A model generated the notes under the pieces. The model did not search any database. It was not told the DNA's origin and worked only from the letters and a program-made list of their open reading frames with translations. A DNA stretch of 64,000 bases from contig JACPRD010000135.1 in the NCBI GenBank assembly GCA_016190145.1, forward strand, positions 1 through 64,000. Reading direction: 5' to 3'. A program made the translations under genes and the position numbers. Each line of letters opens with the position of its first letter. Position 1 is the first letter of the stretch. Origin of the DNA: Planctomycetota bacterium. GTDB lineage: Bacteria; Planctomycetota; MHYJ01; WSZJ01. Shown here piece after piece: positions 27,207-37,114 of this stretch.

Positions 27207-29173
27207 GATACGCAGAGATGGGTTACCACCTCGAGGTCGACCTGGCCACCGGAAACATCGAGCGCGTGGAGACCGACCCGAAGATCACCGAGTTGCATCT
27301 CGGCGGGCTGGGGACGAGCGTCAAGATCCACTGGGACCGCGTCCCCCCGGAGACGAAGCCGTTCGACCCGGAAAACCTGCTCGTTTTCAGCACCGGACTC
27401 TTCAACGGCACGCCCGCCTTCAGCGCGAACCGCACCGTCGTGACGTTCGTGTCGCCGCAGTCGGAGCTGCTCGCCTACCCGATGATGGGCGGGTTCTGGT
27501 CGGCGGAGCTGAAGTACGCCGGGTACGACAAGGTGATTTTCAAGAACAAGTCGCCGAAGTGGGTCTACCTCTGGATCAAGGACGACCACGTCGAGCTGCG
27601 CGACGCTTCGCACCTGAAGGGCACGGGGGCGCTGGAAGTGCAGGACCTGATCCGGGGCGAGCTGCACGAGCCGGACGCGCAGGTGGCGGCGATCGGGCTC
27701 GCGGGCGAGAACCGCTGTTTCACCGCTTCCATCGAGCAGTCCCGCTCCAGCTCCAGCCGGCTCGGCGGCGGCGCGATCATGGGCGACAAGAAGCTCAAGG
27801 CCGTCGCGGTTCGCGGCACGAAGGACGTGCAGCTCGCGCGCGGCGACGAGTTCATGAAGCACATGAAGGACGTGATGGGCTACATCAACTTCCGCAACTC
27901 GAACCCGATCCCCGACGTGATGACGATCATGTCCGGCATCGGCTCGCCGCAGGAGATGGTCCACACCGACGAGAAATGGCACTCCGAGAGCTTCTCGTGG
28001 GGCAACGCCCGCACGCGTCGGAAGAACTTCTGGACCAAGGAAATCGAAGAGAGCTGGACGTCGACGCAGCACGCGGCGATCAAGCGGTTGATCAGCTGCT
28101 TCAACTGTCCGCAGCATTGCGGGGCGCTGATCAGCTACAAGGACGTGCCGCGCTACATGATGAAGTGCTTCTCGAAGCTGACGTACGCCATGGCGGCCAA
28201 CGTGGACGACCTGGGGTTCAGCTTCAGGACCGTCCAGCGCGCGCAGGAGTATGGCGTTGACGGCTTTTCCACCCCGCAGATCCTGGCCTTCGCCATCGAG
28301 CTCAAGGAAGCGGGGATCCTGACGGACAAGGACTTCGAGGGCGCTCCCCCCGACAAGGAGGGCCGCTTCATCTGGCTGCTCGACCGTCTCGTCCGGCGGG
28401 AGGGCATCGGGGACGTGCTGGCGGACGGCACGTACTGGGCGGCGAAGAAGATCGGCAACGGGGCCGAGGAATTCGCGCACAACCTGATCAAGAAGCACGA
28501 GCAGCTGCCGATCAAGCTGAGCATGCTCGATCCGCTCTACTTCCTCATGTATTCGACGAACGAGAAGATCAGCATCACGCAGATCGAGGGGAACTGGCCG
28601 CAGGCGGCGTTCGCCACGAGGGAGCAGCGCGAGCGGTTCGTGAAGGAGTGGCCGCAGCTCCCCGACGAGAAGTTCAAGCAGTACCTGCTCGACTGGGAGC
28701 CGCGGGGCGAAAAGGGAATCCCGTACTTCCCCACTCCCGACATGTGCTGCGAGATCGTCGACTGGATGGAAATGCTGCACAACATCGACGACGCGCTCGG
28801 GGTGTGCGCCGGCATGGCGTCCTTCTGCCTGAAGCCGCCCTACCACATCAACAACTACCCCCAGCTGATTTCGGCCGCGACGGGGATGGACGTGGACCGC
28901 GACGAGCTCAAGCGGAAAGTGAACCGGAGCCGCAACCTGCACCGCGCGTTCAACAACCGCCGGGGGATGGCGCGGGCCGACGAGAAGCCGCCCAAGGACC
29001 ACTGGAAGAACCGCTTCCCCGAGCTCGAGGAAAACCTGCTCACCACCTACTACCGGTACAAGGGCTGGAACGACAACGGCATTCCGACGAGGAAGCGGCT
29101 GGAGGAGCTGGATCTGGGGTACGTCGCCGACGACCTCGAAAAGAGAGGGGTCCTGACCAATGGCCACGGTTAA
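27203..29173 (+). CDS. bamB: Tungsten enzyme, class II benzoyl-CoA reductase catalytic subunit BamB-like
   Basis: This is an aldehyde:ferredoxin oxidoreductase (AOR) family protein of 656 residues, close to the length of Geobacter BamB. The [4Fe-4S] ligands are C299, C302, C306 (ISCFNCPQHC) and C535 in DALGVC; DDLGF (335) and DALGVC (530) are the two pterin-binding DxxG motifs. Glu251 and His260 (EMVHTDEKWH) and Cys322 fall at the numbers I recall for the proposed catalytic Glu and His and the tungsten-ligating Cys of BamB. BamB reduces benzoyl-CoA to cyclohexa-1,5-diene-1-carboxyl-CoA at a bis-tungstopterin. Overlap of 14 bp with bamC and gene order support the assignment. A related enzyme with another aromatic acyl-CoA substrate cannot be excluded. 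Confidence 0.88.
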   Translation: MRYAEMGYHLEVDLATGNIERVETDPKITELHLGGLGTSVKIHWDRVPPETKPFDPENLLVFSTGLFNGTPAFSANRTVVTFVSPQSELLAYPMMGGFWSAELKYAGYDKVIFKNKSPKWVYLWIKDDHVELRDASHLKGTGALEVQDLIRGELHEPDAQVAAIGLAGENRCFTASIEQSRSSSSRLGGGAIMGDKKLKAVAVRGTKDVQLARGDEFMKHMKDVMGYINFRNSNPIPDVMTIMSGIGSPQEMVHTDEKWHSESFSWGNARTRRKNFWTKEIEESWTSTQHAAIKRLISCFNCPQHCGALISYKDVPRYMMKCFSKLTYAMAANVDDLGFSFRTVQRAQEYGVDGFSTPQILAFAIELKEAGILTDKDFEGAPPDKEGRFIWLLDRLVRREGIGDVLADGTYWAAKKIGNGAEEFAHNLIKKHEQLPIKLSMLDPLYFLMYSTNEKISITQIEGNWPQAAFATREQRERFVKEWPQLPDEKFKQYLLDWEPRGEKGIPYFPTPDMCCEIVDWMEMLHNIDDALGVCAGMASFCLKPPYHINNYPQLISAATGMDVDRDELKRKVNRSRNLHRAFNNRRGMARADEKPPKDHWKNRFPELEENLLTTYYRYKGWNDNGIPTRKRLEELDLGYVADDLEKRGVLTNGHG

Positions 29174-29693
29174 GAAGCGCATCAGGACGATCAAGGTCGA
29201 CGCGGACAAGTGCAACGGCTGCCGCGGGTGCGAGGTGATCTGCTCCGCGATCCATGCGCAGCCCAAGTACAGCAGCGTCAACCCGGCGCGGTCGCGCATC
29301 CGGGTGATCACGCACCGGCTGCAGGACATCTGGCTGCCGGTGTTCGCGGGCGAGTACGCCCGCTCCGAGTGCGCGGGGCGCGAGGTCTACACGATCGCGG
29401 GCAAGCAATACGACGAGTGCGGCTTCTGCCGGGCTTCGTGCCCTTCACGCGGGCTGTTCAAGGAACCCGACTCCGGGCTGCCGCTGAAATGCGACATGTG
29501 CGAGGGGGAGGACAGGCCGCAGTGCGTGGAGTGGTGCCTGAGCCACGTCCTCACGTACGAGGAGCGGGAAGAGGAAGTAGAGGAGGAGGCGGAGAAGCTG
29601 GAGGACCTGCAGATCGGGCTGGAGGCGCTGGCGGACAAGTTCGGGGTGGAAAAGGTGAAGGATGCGATGGCCCGGCTGAGCAGGAGCGAGTAG
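29160..29693 (+). CDS. bamC: Electron-transfer ferredoxin subunit BamC-like
   Basis: The 177-residue iron-sulfur protein starts at ATG 29160, inside the end of bamB. Four Cys groups typical of HycB/HybA-type polyferredoxins are present: CNGCRGCEVIC (residues 18-28), CGFCRASC (about 84-91), CDMCEGEDRPQC (about 103-114) and the following CLSH. It should bind three [4Fe-4S] clusters. In the class II benzoyl-CoA reductase BamC carries electrons to the BamB tungsten site and forms a BC heterotetramer. An acidic coiled tail (EREEEVEEEAEKLEDL) follows. No signal peptide. Confidence 0.88.
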   Translation: MATVKKRIRTIKVDADKCNGCRGCEVICSAIHAQPKYSSVNPARSRIRVITHRLQDIWLPVFAGEYARSECAGREVYTIAGKQYDECGFCRASCPSRGLFKEPDSGLPLKCDMCEGEDRPQCVEWCLSHVLTYEEREEEVEEEAEKLEDLQIGLEALADKFGVEKVKDAMARLSRSE

Positions 29694-29697
29694 TGAC

Positions 29698-30852
29698 ATG
29701 GAAACCAAGGCGCCGGTTCCGGAGATCGTCGACGAGGTGAAGGCGGCCGGCGGGCACACGTACCGGCTCTGCTACCAGTGCGGGAAGTGCGACGCGGTCT
29801 GTCCGTGGAACCGCGTCCGGTCGTTCAGCATGCGCAAGACGATCCGGGAGGCGTCGCTGGGCATCCCCGAGATAGAGAGCGACGACCTCTGGCGGTGCAC
29901 GACGTGCGGGACCTGCCCGCAGAAATGTCCGCGGGGGGTCGACCAGATCAAGCTGGGCGTTTCGCTGCGCCGGGTCGCGACGAACTACGACGTGCTCGGC
30001 GCTTCCGCGGGCGCGATCCGCTCGGCGAGGGGCAACCTCGCGACGCGGGGGAATCCTTTCGGGGAGGAGCGGGCCGCGCGGACGGGGTCGGCGGAGGGGC
30101 TGGCCGTGAAGCCGTTCGCCGAGGGGATGGAGATGCTGTTCTTCGGGTGCTGCTACCTCAGCTACGACGCGAGGCTGAAGAAGGTCGCGCGGGCGGCGGT
30201 CGAGATCCTGAACAGGGCCGGGGTCGACTTCGGCGTCCTGGGCTCCGCGGAGAGCTGCTGCGGCGAGAGCATCCGCAAGACGGGCGCGGAGAAGGTGTTC
30301 CGGGACCTGGCGCGGGAGAACATCAAGGCGTTCATCGATCGCGGCGTGAAGAAGATCGTCGTCGCTTCGCCCCACTGCTACGAGGCGTTCCGGAAGGACT
30401 ACGCGGAGTTCATGGTGAACTTCGAGGTCCTCCACATTTCGCAGCTCCTGCTCCCCCTTCTCCGGGAAGGGCGGCTCAAGGTCACGGGCGAGTACCGGAA
30501 GAAGGTGACGTACCACGATCCGTGCTACCTGGGCCGGCACAACGGGATCTACGACGAGCCCCGGGAGGTTCTTCGCCACATCCCCGGCCTGGACCTCGTC
30601 GAGATGCGCGACACGCGCCAGAACAGCCTGTGCTGCGGCGGCGGGGGCGGCGGCGTGTGGATGGAGACGCCGAAGAAGGAGCGCTTCTCCAACCTGCGCG
30701 TGAAACAGGCTGTGGACGCCGGGGCCGCGGTGCTGGCGACGGCGTGCCCTTACTGCATCACGATGTTCGAAGAAAGCCGTCTCGGCCTCGAGGCGGAAGG
30801 CTCCCTGGAAGTCCGGGACATCACCGAGATCGTTCGCGACGTGACCCACTAA
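29698..30852 (+). CDS. bamD: HdrD/HdrB-like CCG-domain subunit BamD-like
   Basis: The product is 384 residues, starting 4 bp after bamC. Two ferredoxin motifs, CYQCGKCDAVCPW (residues 25-37) and CTTCGTCPQKCP (about 67-78), precede two CCG domains (GCCYLSYDARL with SCCGES, and HDPCYLGRH with LCCGGGGGG) which bind non-cubane [4Fe-4S] clusters in HdrB. In heterodisulfide reductase this unit accepts electrons from HdrA. In the Bam complex BamD belongs to the Hdr-like bifurcating module with BamE and BamF. Members of other HdrD-like complexes look similar, but the operon order fixes the role. Confidence 0.87.
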   Translation: METKAPVPEIVDEVKAAGGHTYRLCYQCGKCDAVCPWNRVRSFSMRKTIREASLGIPEIESDDLWRCTTCGTCPQKCPRGVDQIKLGVSLRRVATNYDVLGASAGAIRSARGNLATRGNPFGEERAARTGSAEGLAVKPFAEGMEMLFFGCCYLSYDARLKKVARAAVEILNRAGVDFGVLGSAESCCGESIRKTGAEKVFRDLARENIKAFIDRGVKKIVVASPHCYEAFRKDYAEFMVNFEVLHISQLLLPLLREGRLKVTGEYRKKVTYHDPCYLGRHNGIYDEPREVLRHIPGLDLVEMRDTRQNSLCCGGGGGGVWMETPKKERFSNLRVKQAVDAGAAVLATACPYCITMFEESRLGLEAEGSLEVRDITEIVRDVTH

Positions 30853-30864
30853 AGGACGAGCCCC

Positions 30865-33800
30865 ATGCAGAAGACTCAGCGCGAAGTCCGCCAGGCAGAC
30901 GTCATGGTGATCGGCGGCGGGATCAGCGGCATCCAGGCCGCGCTCGACGCGGCCGGCGCCGGCTTCAAGGTCACCCTGGTCGAGAAGGGACCGAGCCTGG
31001 GGGGCCACATGGCGCAGCTCGACAAGACCTTCCCGACGAACGACTGCTCCATCTGAATCCTCGCACCAAAAATGGTGGAGGTTCTCCGCCATCCGAACAT
31101 CGAGGTCCTCTCCTACTCGGAAGTCAGCCGGGTGGAGGGATCCGCGGGGGATTTCCGCGTCTCCGTGACCCGCAAGCCGCGCTACATCGACGAGGACATC
31201 TGCACGGGCTGCGGCTCGTGCGTGAAGTACTGCCCCAAGCCGTCGCCCGACCTGTTCAACCGGGAGATCAAGGACGGAAAGGCCGTGCACATCTACTTCT
31301 CCCAGGCCATTCCGCTGGTCGCCTACATCGACGAGAACTGCCTCGAGCTGACCGAGGGCAAGTGCGACATCTGCCGCGGCGTGTGCCAGAACAAGGCCAT
31401 CGACTTCCGGCAGACGGCGGAGACCGTGGAGATCCGGGTCGGGGCGATCATCCTGTCCACCGGGATCGCGCCGTTCGACCCCGCGGCGGTGGAAGACTAC
31501 GGCTACAAACGCTTCCCGAACGTGATCACCGGCATGGATTACGAACGCCTCCTCTCCGCGACCGGGCCGTGGCAGGGGCGCATCCTCCGCGCGTCCGACG
31601 GGAAACATCCCGGGAAGATCGCCTGGATCTCCTGCGTCGGTTCCCGGCGCGTCACCGCGGGAGAGCACAGCTACTGCTCCGGCGTCTGCTGCGCGTACAC
31701 GCAGAAGCAGGTGATCCTGACGAAGGAGCATGAAGCCGACGCGGAATGCACCGTCTTCCACAACGACATCCGCGCGATGGGCAAGGACTTCGAGCGGTAC
31801 TACCAGAGAGCGGCCGAACTCCCCGGCGTCCGCTTTGTCCGGGGCTACCCCGCCATCGCCGGCGAACGCCCCGATACTCACAACGTCGTCCTGAGATACG
31901 CGACTGCGAACGACGGCGTGAAGGAAGAGGAGTTCGACCTTGTCGTGCTTTCCGTCGGCCTGAGCCCCTCCGCCGATTCCCGGAAGATCGCCGGCACGCT
32001 CGGGCTGGAGCTCAACGCGCACGGGTTCGCGCGGACGAGCTACGCGAATCCCCTCGGGACGTCCCGCGCCGGGATCTTCGTGAGCGGCGGCCTGCAGGGG
32101 CCGATCGACATCCCCGAGTCGGTCTTCGGCGCCAGCGGAGCCGGCGCGCAGGTCGGCGAGCTCCTCGACTACCGGCGGGGACTCCTGGCCGAAAAGCGCG
32201 TCTACCCGCCCGAGACGAACTGCGCCGGGAAGGAGCCGCGGATCGGCGTCTTCGTCTGCCACTGCGGCGAGAACATCGCCAGCGTCGTGGACACCCGCTC
32301 CGTCGTCGAGTACGCCCGCAAGCTGCCCAACGTCGTCCATGCCCAGCAACAGCTCTTCTCGTGCGCCAACAACTCCATCAACGAAATCCGGGAACTCGCG
32401 ACGGGAAAGGGGCTCAACCGCGTCGTGATCGCCGCCTGCTCGCCCCGGACCCTCGAAGCCCTCTTCAGGGACACGCTCCGTGAAGCCGGGCTCAACCCGT
32501 ACTTCTGCGAGATGGCGAACATCCGCGAGCAGTGCTCCTGGGTCCATTCGAAGCAGAAGGAAGCGGCGACGCAGAAGGCGAAGGACATCGTCCGGATGTC
32601 CGTCGCGCGCGCGGGACACCTGGAGCCGCTTCAGGGATTCGACCTCCCCGTCCACAAGACGACGCTCGTCGTCGGCGGCGGGATCGCGGGCATGACCTGC
32701 GCGCTGGCGCTCGCCCGGCAGGGATATCCCGTGCATCTCGTGGAGAAGTCGAAGGAGCTGGGCGGGATGGCCCGGCGGATTCACGCGACGCTCGAGGGCA
32801 TGGACGTGCAGGCGTACGTGCAGGAACAGGTCGGGGCGATCTACCGGCATCCGCTCGTCCACGTGTCGCACGGCGCGTCGATCAGGAGCGTGTCCGGCTA
32901 CGTGGGCAACTTCACGACGGTCGTGGAGGCCGAAGGCCGCACCCGGGAGATCCGCCACGGCGCCGCCGTCATCGCCACGGGCGCGGACGTCCATCGCCCC
33001 GCCGAGTACCTCTACGGAGAAAACGAGCGCGTGCTCACCCACCTCGAGCTGGGCGAGCGCCTCGCGCTGAAGGACGCCGCCGTCGCCGGCGCCCGGAGCG
33101 TCGTCATGATCCAGTGCGTCGGCTGCCGGAACGCCGACCGCAACTACTGCAGCCGCGTGTGCTGCAGCCACGCCGTCAAGAACGCGCTGAAACTGAAAGA
33201 GCTCAACCCGAAAACGTCCGTCACGATCCTCTACAGGGACATGCGCACGTACGGGTTCAAGGAGGACTTCTATCGCGAAGCGGCGGACAAAGACGTCGCT
33301 TTCGCCCGGTACGAGCCGGAAAACAAGCCGCAGGTTGAAGCGGCCGTCAACGAGCAGGGGGAGCCCTGCCTCCGGATCCGCGTGGCGGATCCCATCCTGG
33401 GCTGCCAGCTCGAACTGACCGCCGATCTCGTGTCCCTCGCGGCCGCGGTGATCCCCTCCGCCTCCACACGGGAGATCGCTTCCCTGTTCAAGCTGCCGCT
33501 GAGCCCCGACGGATTCTTCAAGGAAGCCCACGTCAAGCTGCGCCCCGTCGAGTTCGCCACGGAAGGCGTGTACCTGTGCGGGATGGCCCATTACCCCAAG
33601 CACATCGAGGAGACGATCAAGCAGGCGTACGGCGCGGCGGGCCGGGCCATGACGCTCCTCGCCCACGACACCGTCGCGGCTTCCGGATCCGTGTGCGAAG
33701 TCAACGAGCCCGAGTGCGTCACGTGCGGCGCGTGCATCACCGCCTGCGCGTACGGGGCCATCGAATTCCACGAGGGCCCGGCCGGTAAGCGCGCCCGCGT

Positions 33801-33927
33801 GAATCCGATCCTCTGCAAGGGGGACGGGCTCTGCTGCACCAAGTGTCCGACGTCCGCCATCAGGATGAAGCACTTCACACAGGAGTCGCTGTTGAGCCAG
33901 ATCGAGGCGGCCGTCGCGCAGGTTTAG
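30865..33927 (+). CDS. bamE: HdrA-like flavin bifurcating subunit BamE, selenocysteine-containing
   Basis: The gene is one frame of 1020 residues interrupted by a single TGA at 31054-31056. Translating it as Sec64 gives NDCSI-U-ILAPKM; HdrA proteins have Cys at this site and some archaeal HdrAs have Sec. Domain order: FAD-binding GGGISGIQ (residue 15 on), Sec region, ferredoxin [11 protein letters not shown] (about 113), HdrA central segment with [10 protein letters not shown] (about 461), a second FAD-binding region GGGIAGMT (about 600), and C-terminal ferredoxins [11 protein letters not shown] and [11 protein letters not shown] (about 950-1000). HdrA is the flavin-based electron-bifurcating unit. 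A hairpin with one bulge follows the TGA. Its presence next to a MvhD-like protein is as in Hdr/Mvh and Bam complexes. Confidence 0.88.
31059..31081 (+). promoter_or_regulatory. SECIS-like hairpin after TGA 31054-31056
   Basis: CCTC-g-CACC (31059-31067) pairs with GGTGGAGG (31074-31081) over eight base pairs with one bulged G; the loop is AAAAAT. It starts 2 nt behind the TGA, which is closer than in E. coli SECIS elements, so its role is less certain than for the bamF hairpin. Confidence 0.45.
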
Positions 33928-33941
33928 AGAGGAGAGGACCG

Positions 33942-34721
33942 ATGATCGCGGGCGTCGAATTCAGGCCGAAAATCCTCGGGCTCTTCTGCCACTGGTGAGC
34001 GTACGGAGCGGCGGACACGGCGGGAGTTTCCCGCCTCCAGTACGAGAGCGAGATCCGGGTCATCCGCGTGATGTGTTCGGGTCGGGTCGACCTGGACCTG
34101 ATCCTCAAGGCGTTCGAGGTCGGCCACGACGGGGTGCTGATCGGCGGCTGCATGCTGAACCAGTGCAATTACGTGACGCAGGGAAACTACGACGCGCTGG
34201 GCAACACGTACATCGGCCGAAACCTGCTGGCGCGGATCGGTCTGAATCCCGAGAGGCTGGGCATCGAGTTCATGTCCGGCGGCGACGGCAAGCGGCTGGC
34301 CGACGCCGTCAACGGCTTCTCCGCGAACGTGAAGAAGCTGGGGCCGCTGGGCGAGGCGGAGGGGATCGGGAGGGCGGAGATGGGCGAGGCCCTGGCGGCC
34401 GTCCGGAGCATGACGCCCTGGCTCAAGCTGGTGGAGCGCGAGAAGCTGCGCGTTCCCGAGCGGACGGAGGAGGGATACCACAGGTTTTTCGCGAGCGAGG
34501 AAACGATGCGGCTCATGGACGAGTGGATCGGCGGCACCGTGACCATCGGCCGGATCCTGCACCTGCTCCGCCGGAAACCGCATTCGACGGGCGAGATCGC
34601 CGGATTCCTGAAGCTGAGCCCTTCGGAAGTCGCCCGGCACATGAATACCTCGTCCCGTCAGGGCTGGGTCGCGTACGACATCGACTCCCGCCGTTATTCG
34701 CTTCCCCTGGGCCAGGAGTAG
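33942..34721 (+). CDS. bamF: MvhD-like iron-sulfur subunit BamF, selenocysteine-containing
   Basis: ATG 33942 lies 8 bp behind a GGAGAGG site. The frame is open to TAG 34719-34721 except for TGA at 33996-33998, giving 259 residues. Residues 15-19 read F-C-H-W-U, where MvhD proteins have C-x-x-C binding a [2Fe-2S] cluster; Sec has been seen here in methanogens. The MvhD pattern continues with MCSGRVD and GGCMLNQCNY. The last 60 residues (GEIAGFLKLSPSEVARHMNTSSRQGW) form a winged-helix-like extension. MvhD transfers electrons to HdrA. A perfect 7-bp hairpin lies 21 nt behind the TGA. The next gene begins 3 bp downstream. Confidence 0.88.
34019..34035 (+). promoter_or_regulatory. SECIS-like hairpin after TGA 33996-33998
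   Basis: GGCGGGA (34019-34025), loop GTT and TCCCGCC (34029-34035) form a perfect 7-bp stem beginning 21 nt after the TGA. The distance and compact apical loop with G and U agree well with bacterial SECIS elements read by SelB. Confidence 0.6.
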
Positions 34722-34724
34722 ACC

Positions 34725-35177
34725 ATGGAAATGAAAACCATCGACGGCATCATCGAGCGTCACCAGGTCGAGCCCAGCGCGCTCATCCAGATCCTGCTGG
34801 AGATCCAGAGGGAGTACCACTGGCTTCCCCAGCCGGCGCTGCACGAGGTCGGCCGCCGGCTGCAGGTGCCGATGTCGCGCATCCAGCACGTCGCGACCTT
34901 CTACAAGGCGTTCAGCATGGTCCCGAAAGGGCGCCACCGGGTGAACATCTGCATGGGGACCGCATGCCACGTGCGCGGCGCTTCGCGCATCCTGGAGACC
35001 GTGCAGGAGCACGCGGGCGTCGGGCCGGGGGAGACGGACCTGGAGCACAAGTTCAGCGTCGAGACGGTCAACTGCATCGGCTGCTGCGCGCTGGGACCCG
35101 TGATCGACGTCAACGGGAAGATCCACGGCAGGTTGACCCGGGCGGAGACGGCTGGAGTGCTGGAGAGGTGCGAGTAG
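34725..35177 (+). CDS. bamG: NuoE-like [2Fe-2S] subunit BamG-like
   Basis: The product is 150 residues. It has the NuoE/HoxE thioredoxin-like fold with four Cys ligands: CMGTACHVRG (about 84-93) and NCIGCCALGP (about 123-132). The N-terminal helix bundle (LIQILLEIQREYHWLPQPALHEVGRRLQVP) is typical. In the Bam complex it joins BamH and BamI into a diaphorase-like module which exchanges electrons with NAD(H). It starts 3 bp after bamF. Confidence 0.88.
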   Translation: MEMKTIDGIIERHQVEPSALIQILLEIQREYHWLPQPALHEVGRRLQVPMSRIQHVATFYKAFSMVPKGRHRVNICMGTACHVRGASRILETVQEHAGVGPGETDLEHKFSVETVNCIGCCALGPVIDVNGKIHGRLTRAETAGVLERCE

Positions 35178-35185
35178 GGGGAACC

Positions 35186-37114
35186 ATGGCGAAATTCCTG
35201 ACGCCCGAAGATCTGGAGCAGTTCCGGCGGACGCTCCTCTCCCAAAGGGACGCGAAGAAGCCCTGCGTTTCCGTCTGCACGGGCACGGCGTGCCTCGCCA
35301 ACAGCGCCGCCGAAGTCATGGAAGCGGTTTCGAGCGAGACCGCCCGGAAGGGACTTGCGGCGAGCGTGGACGTCAGAAGCACGGGGTGCCACGGCTTCTG
35401 CGAGCGGGGCCCGGTCGTGGTCGTCAACCCCGAGGAGACCTGCTATCTCGGCGTGTCGCCGAAGGACGCGACGGAGATCCTCTCGCAGACCATCGAGAAC
35501 GGAAAGGTGGTCGACCGCCTGCTCTACGCGAACCCGGTCACGGGCGAGAAAACCGCCGTCGAGTCGGACATCCCCTTCTACAAGGGCCAGACGCGGACTC
35601 TGCTTTCGAGCAACCTCCGGATCGACCCGAAGAGCCTGGACGACTACGTGTCGATCGGCGGGTACTCCGCGCTCAGCAAGGCGCTGTCCCGGCTGACGCC
35701 GGAGCAGGTCATCGACACGGTCAAGAAGTCGAAGATCCGCGGCCGGGGCGGCGCGGGTTTTCCGACGGGCATCAAGTGGGAAGGCTCGCGCCAGGCTCCG
35801 GGAGAGATCAAGTACGTGATCGTGAACGCCGACGAAGGCGATCCCGGGGCTTCCATGGACCGGACGCTCATGGAGGGAAACCCGCATTCGATTCTCGAGG
35901 GGCTGATCATCGGCGGCTACGCCGTCGGCGCGCAGGAAGGATACGTCTACGTCCGGCAGGAGTACCCGCTCGCGGTGGAGAACATCCTGCTGGCGATCGA
36001 GCAGGCCGAGGCGCACGGCCTTCTCGGAAGGAACATCCTCGGTTCCGGATTCGATTTCGCCGTCAAGGTGCACCGCGGCGGCGGCGCGTTCGTGTGCGGC
36101 GAGTCGACGGCGCTGATGACGGCGCTGGAGGGGCGCGCGGGCGAGCCCCGGCCGAAGTACGTCCGCTCCAACGTCCGCGGCCTCTGGAACCGGCCCAGCG
36201 TGCTCAACAACGTCGAGACGTGGGCCAACATCCCGCTGATCGTCAACAACGGCGCCGACTGGTTCACGCGGATCGGGACCGAGAACAGCACGGGCACCAA
36301 GATCTTCTCGCTCGTCGGCAAGATCGCCCACACCGGCCTCGTCGAGGTCCCGATGGGGATCTCCCTGCGCGACATCATCTTCAAGATCGGGGGCGGCATC
36401 CCCGGCGGGAAGAAATTCAAGGCGGTCCAGACCGGCGGCCCTTCCGGCGGATGCCTCCCGGAAAACCTGCTGGACCTCGGCGTGGATTTCGACGAGCTGG
36501 AAAAGGCCGGCTCCATGATGGGTTCCGGCGGCATGATCGTCATGGACGAGGACACCTGCATGGTGGACGTTGCCCGCTACTTCGTTCATTTCCTCACCGA
36601 CGAGTCCTGCGGCAAGTGCGTCCCCTGCCGCGAGGGCCTCCGGCAGATGGACAGGATCCTGACGCGCATCACCGAGGGTCAGGGGAAGGAAGGCGACCTC
36701 GAGATCCTCGAGGACCTGTCGGTCGTCCTCGAGGAGGCCTCGCTCTGCGCCCTCGGGAAGAGCGCCCCCAACCCGTTCCGGAGCACCCTTCGCTACTTCC
36801 GCCACGAGTACGAGGCGCACATCCGGGAGAAGCGCTGCCCGGCGCTGTTCTGCAAAAAGCTGGTTTCGTTCTACATCGAGCCCGACAAGTGCCGCGCATG
36901 CATGATCTGCATGAAGAAGTGTCCCGTCCACGCCATCGACGGGGCCAAGCGGAAGATCCACATCATCGATCAGAACACCTGCAACCATTGCGGCACGTGC
37001 CTGGAAGTCTGCCCCGCGAGGTTCGACGCGGTGCGGGCGATTTCCGGCCGGCCGGTTCCGCCTCCGATCGCCGAGGAGCGGAGAATGGTCGCCATCATGG
37101 GCAAGGAATCATGA
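35186..37114 (+). CDS. bamH: NuoF-like FMN/NADH-binding subunit BamH-like
   Basis: The product is 642 residues from ATG 35186 (RBS AGGGGGA). Domains in order: N-terminal [2Fe-2S] thioredoxin-like part (CVSVCTGTACLAN, CHGFCERGP), NuoF core with the NADH/FMN loops (RGRGGAGFPTGIKW, about residue 185; NADEGDPGA; RGGGAFVCGESTAL), SLBB, the [4Fe-4S] N3 site ESCGKCVPCREG (about 472), and C-terminal tandem ferredoxins CRACMICMKKCP and CNHCGTCLEVCP. This layout matches NADH-linked hydrogenase and Bam diaphorase subunits. It likely oxidises or reduces NAD(H) in the bifurcation scheme. It overlaps bamI by ATGA. Confidence 0.9.
   Translation: MAKFLTPEDLEQFRRTLLSQRDAKKPCVSVCTGTACLANSAAEVMEAVSSETARKGLAASVDVRSTGCHGFCERGPVVVVNPEETCYLGVSPKDATEILSQTIENGKVVDRLLYANPVTGEKTAVESDIPFYKGQTRTLLSSNLRIDPKSLDDYVSIGGYSALSKALSRLTPEQVIDTVKKSKIRGRGGAGFPTGIKWEGSRQAPGEIKYVIVNADEGDPGASMDRTLMEGNPHSILEGLIIGGYAVGAQEGYVYVRQEYPLAVENILLAIEQAEAHGLLGRNILGSGFDFAVKVHRGGGAFVCGESTALMTALEGRAGEPRPKYVRSNVRGLWNRPSVLNNVETWANIPLIVNNGADWFTRIGTENSTGTKIFSLVGKIAHTGLVEVPMGISLRDIIFKIGGGIPGGKKFKAVQTGGPSGGCLPENLLDLGVDFDELEKAGSMMGSGGMIVMDEDTCMVDVARYFVHFLTDESCGKCVPCREGLRQMDRILTRITEGQGKEGDLEILEDLSVVLEEASLCALGKSAPNPFRSTLRYFRHEYEAHIREKRCPALFCKKLVSFYIEPDKCRACMICMKKCPVHAIDGAKRKIHIIDQNTCNHCGTCLEVCPARFDAVRAISGRPVPPPIAEERRMVAIMGKES

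Noticed and set aside
29551-33873. A 1440-codon minus-strand frame across bamC-bamE
   Set aside because: Low-complexity composition typical of antisense frames in GC-rich DNA; the plus strand carries unmistakable HdrA and CCG motifs.
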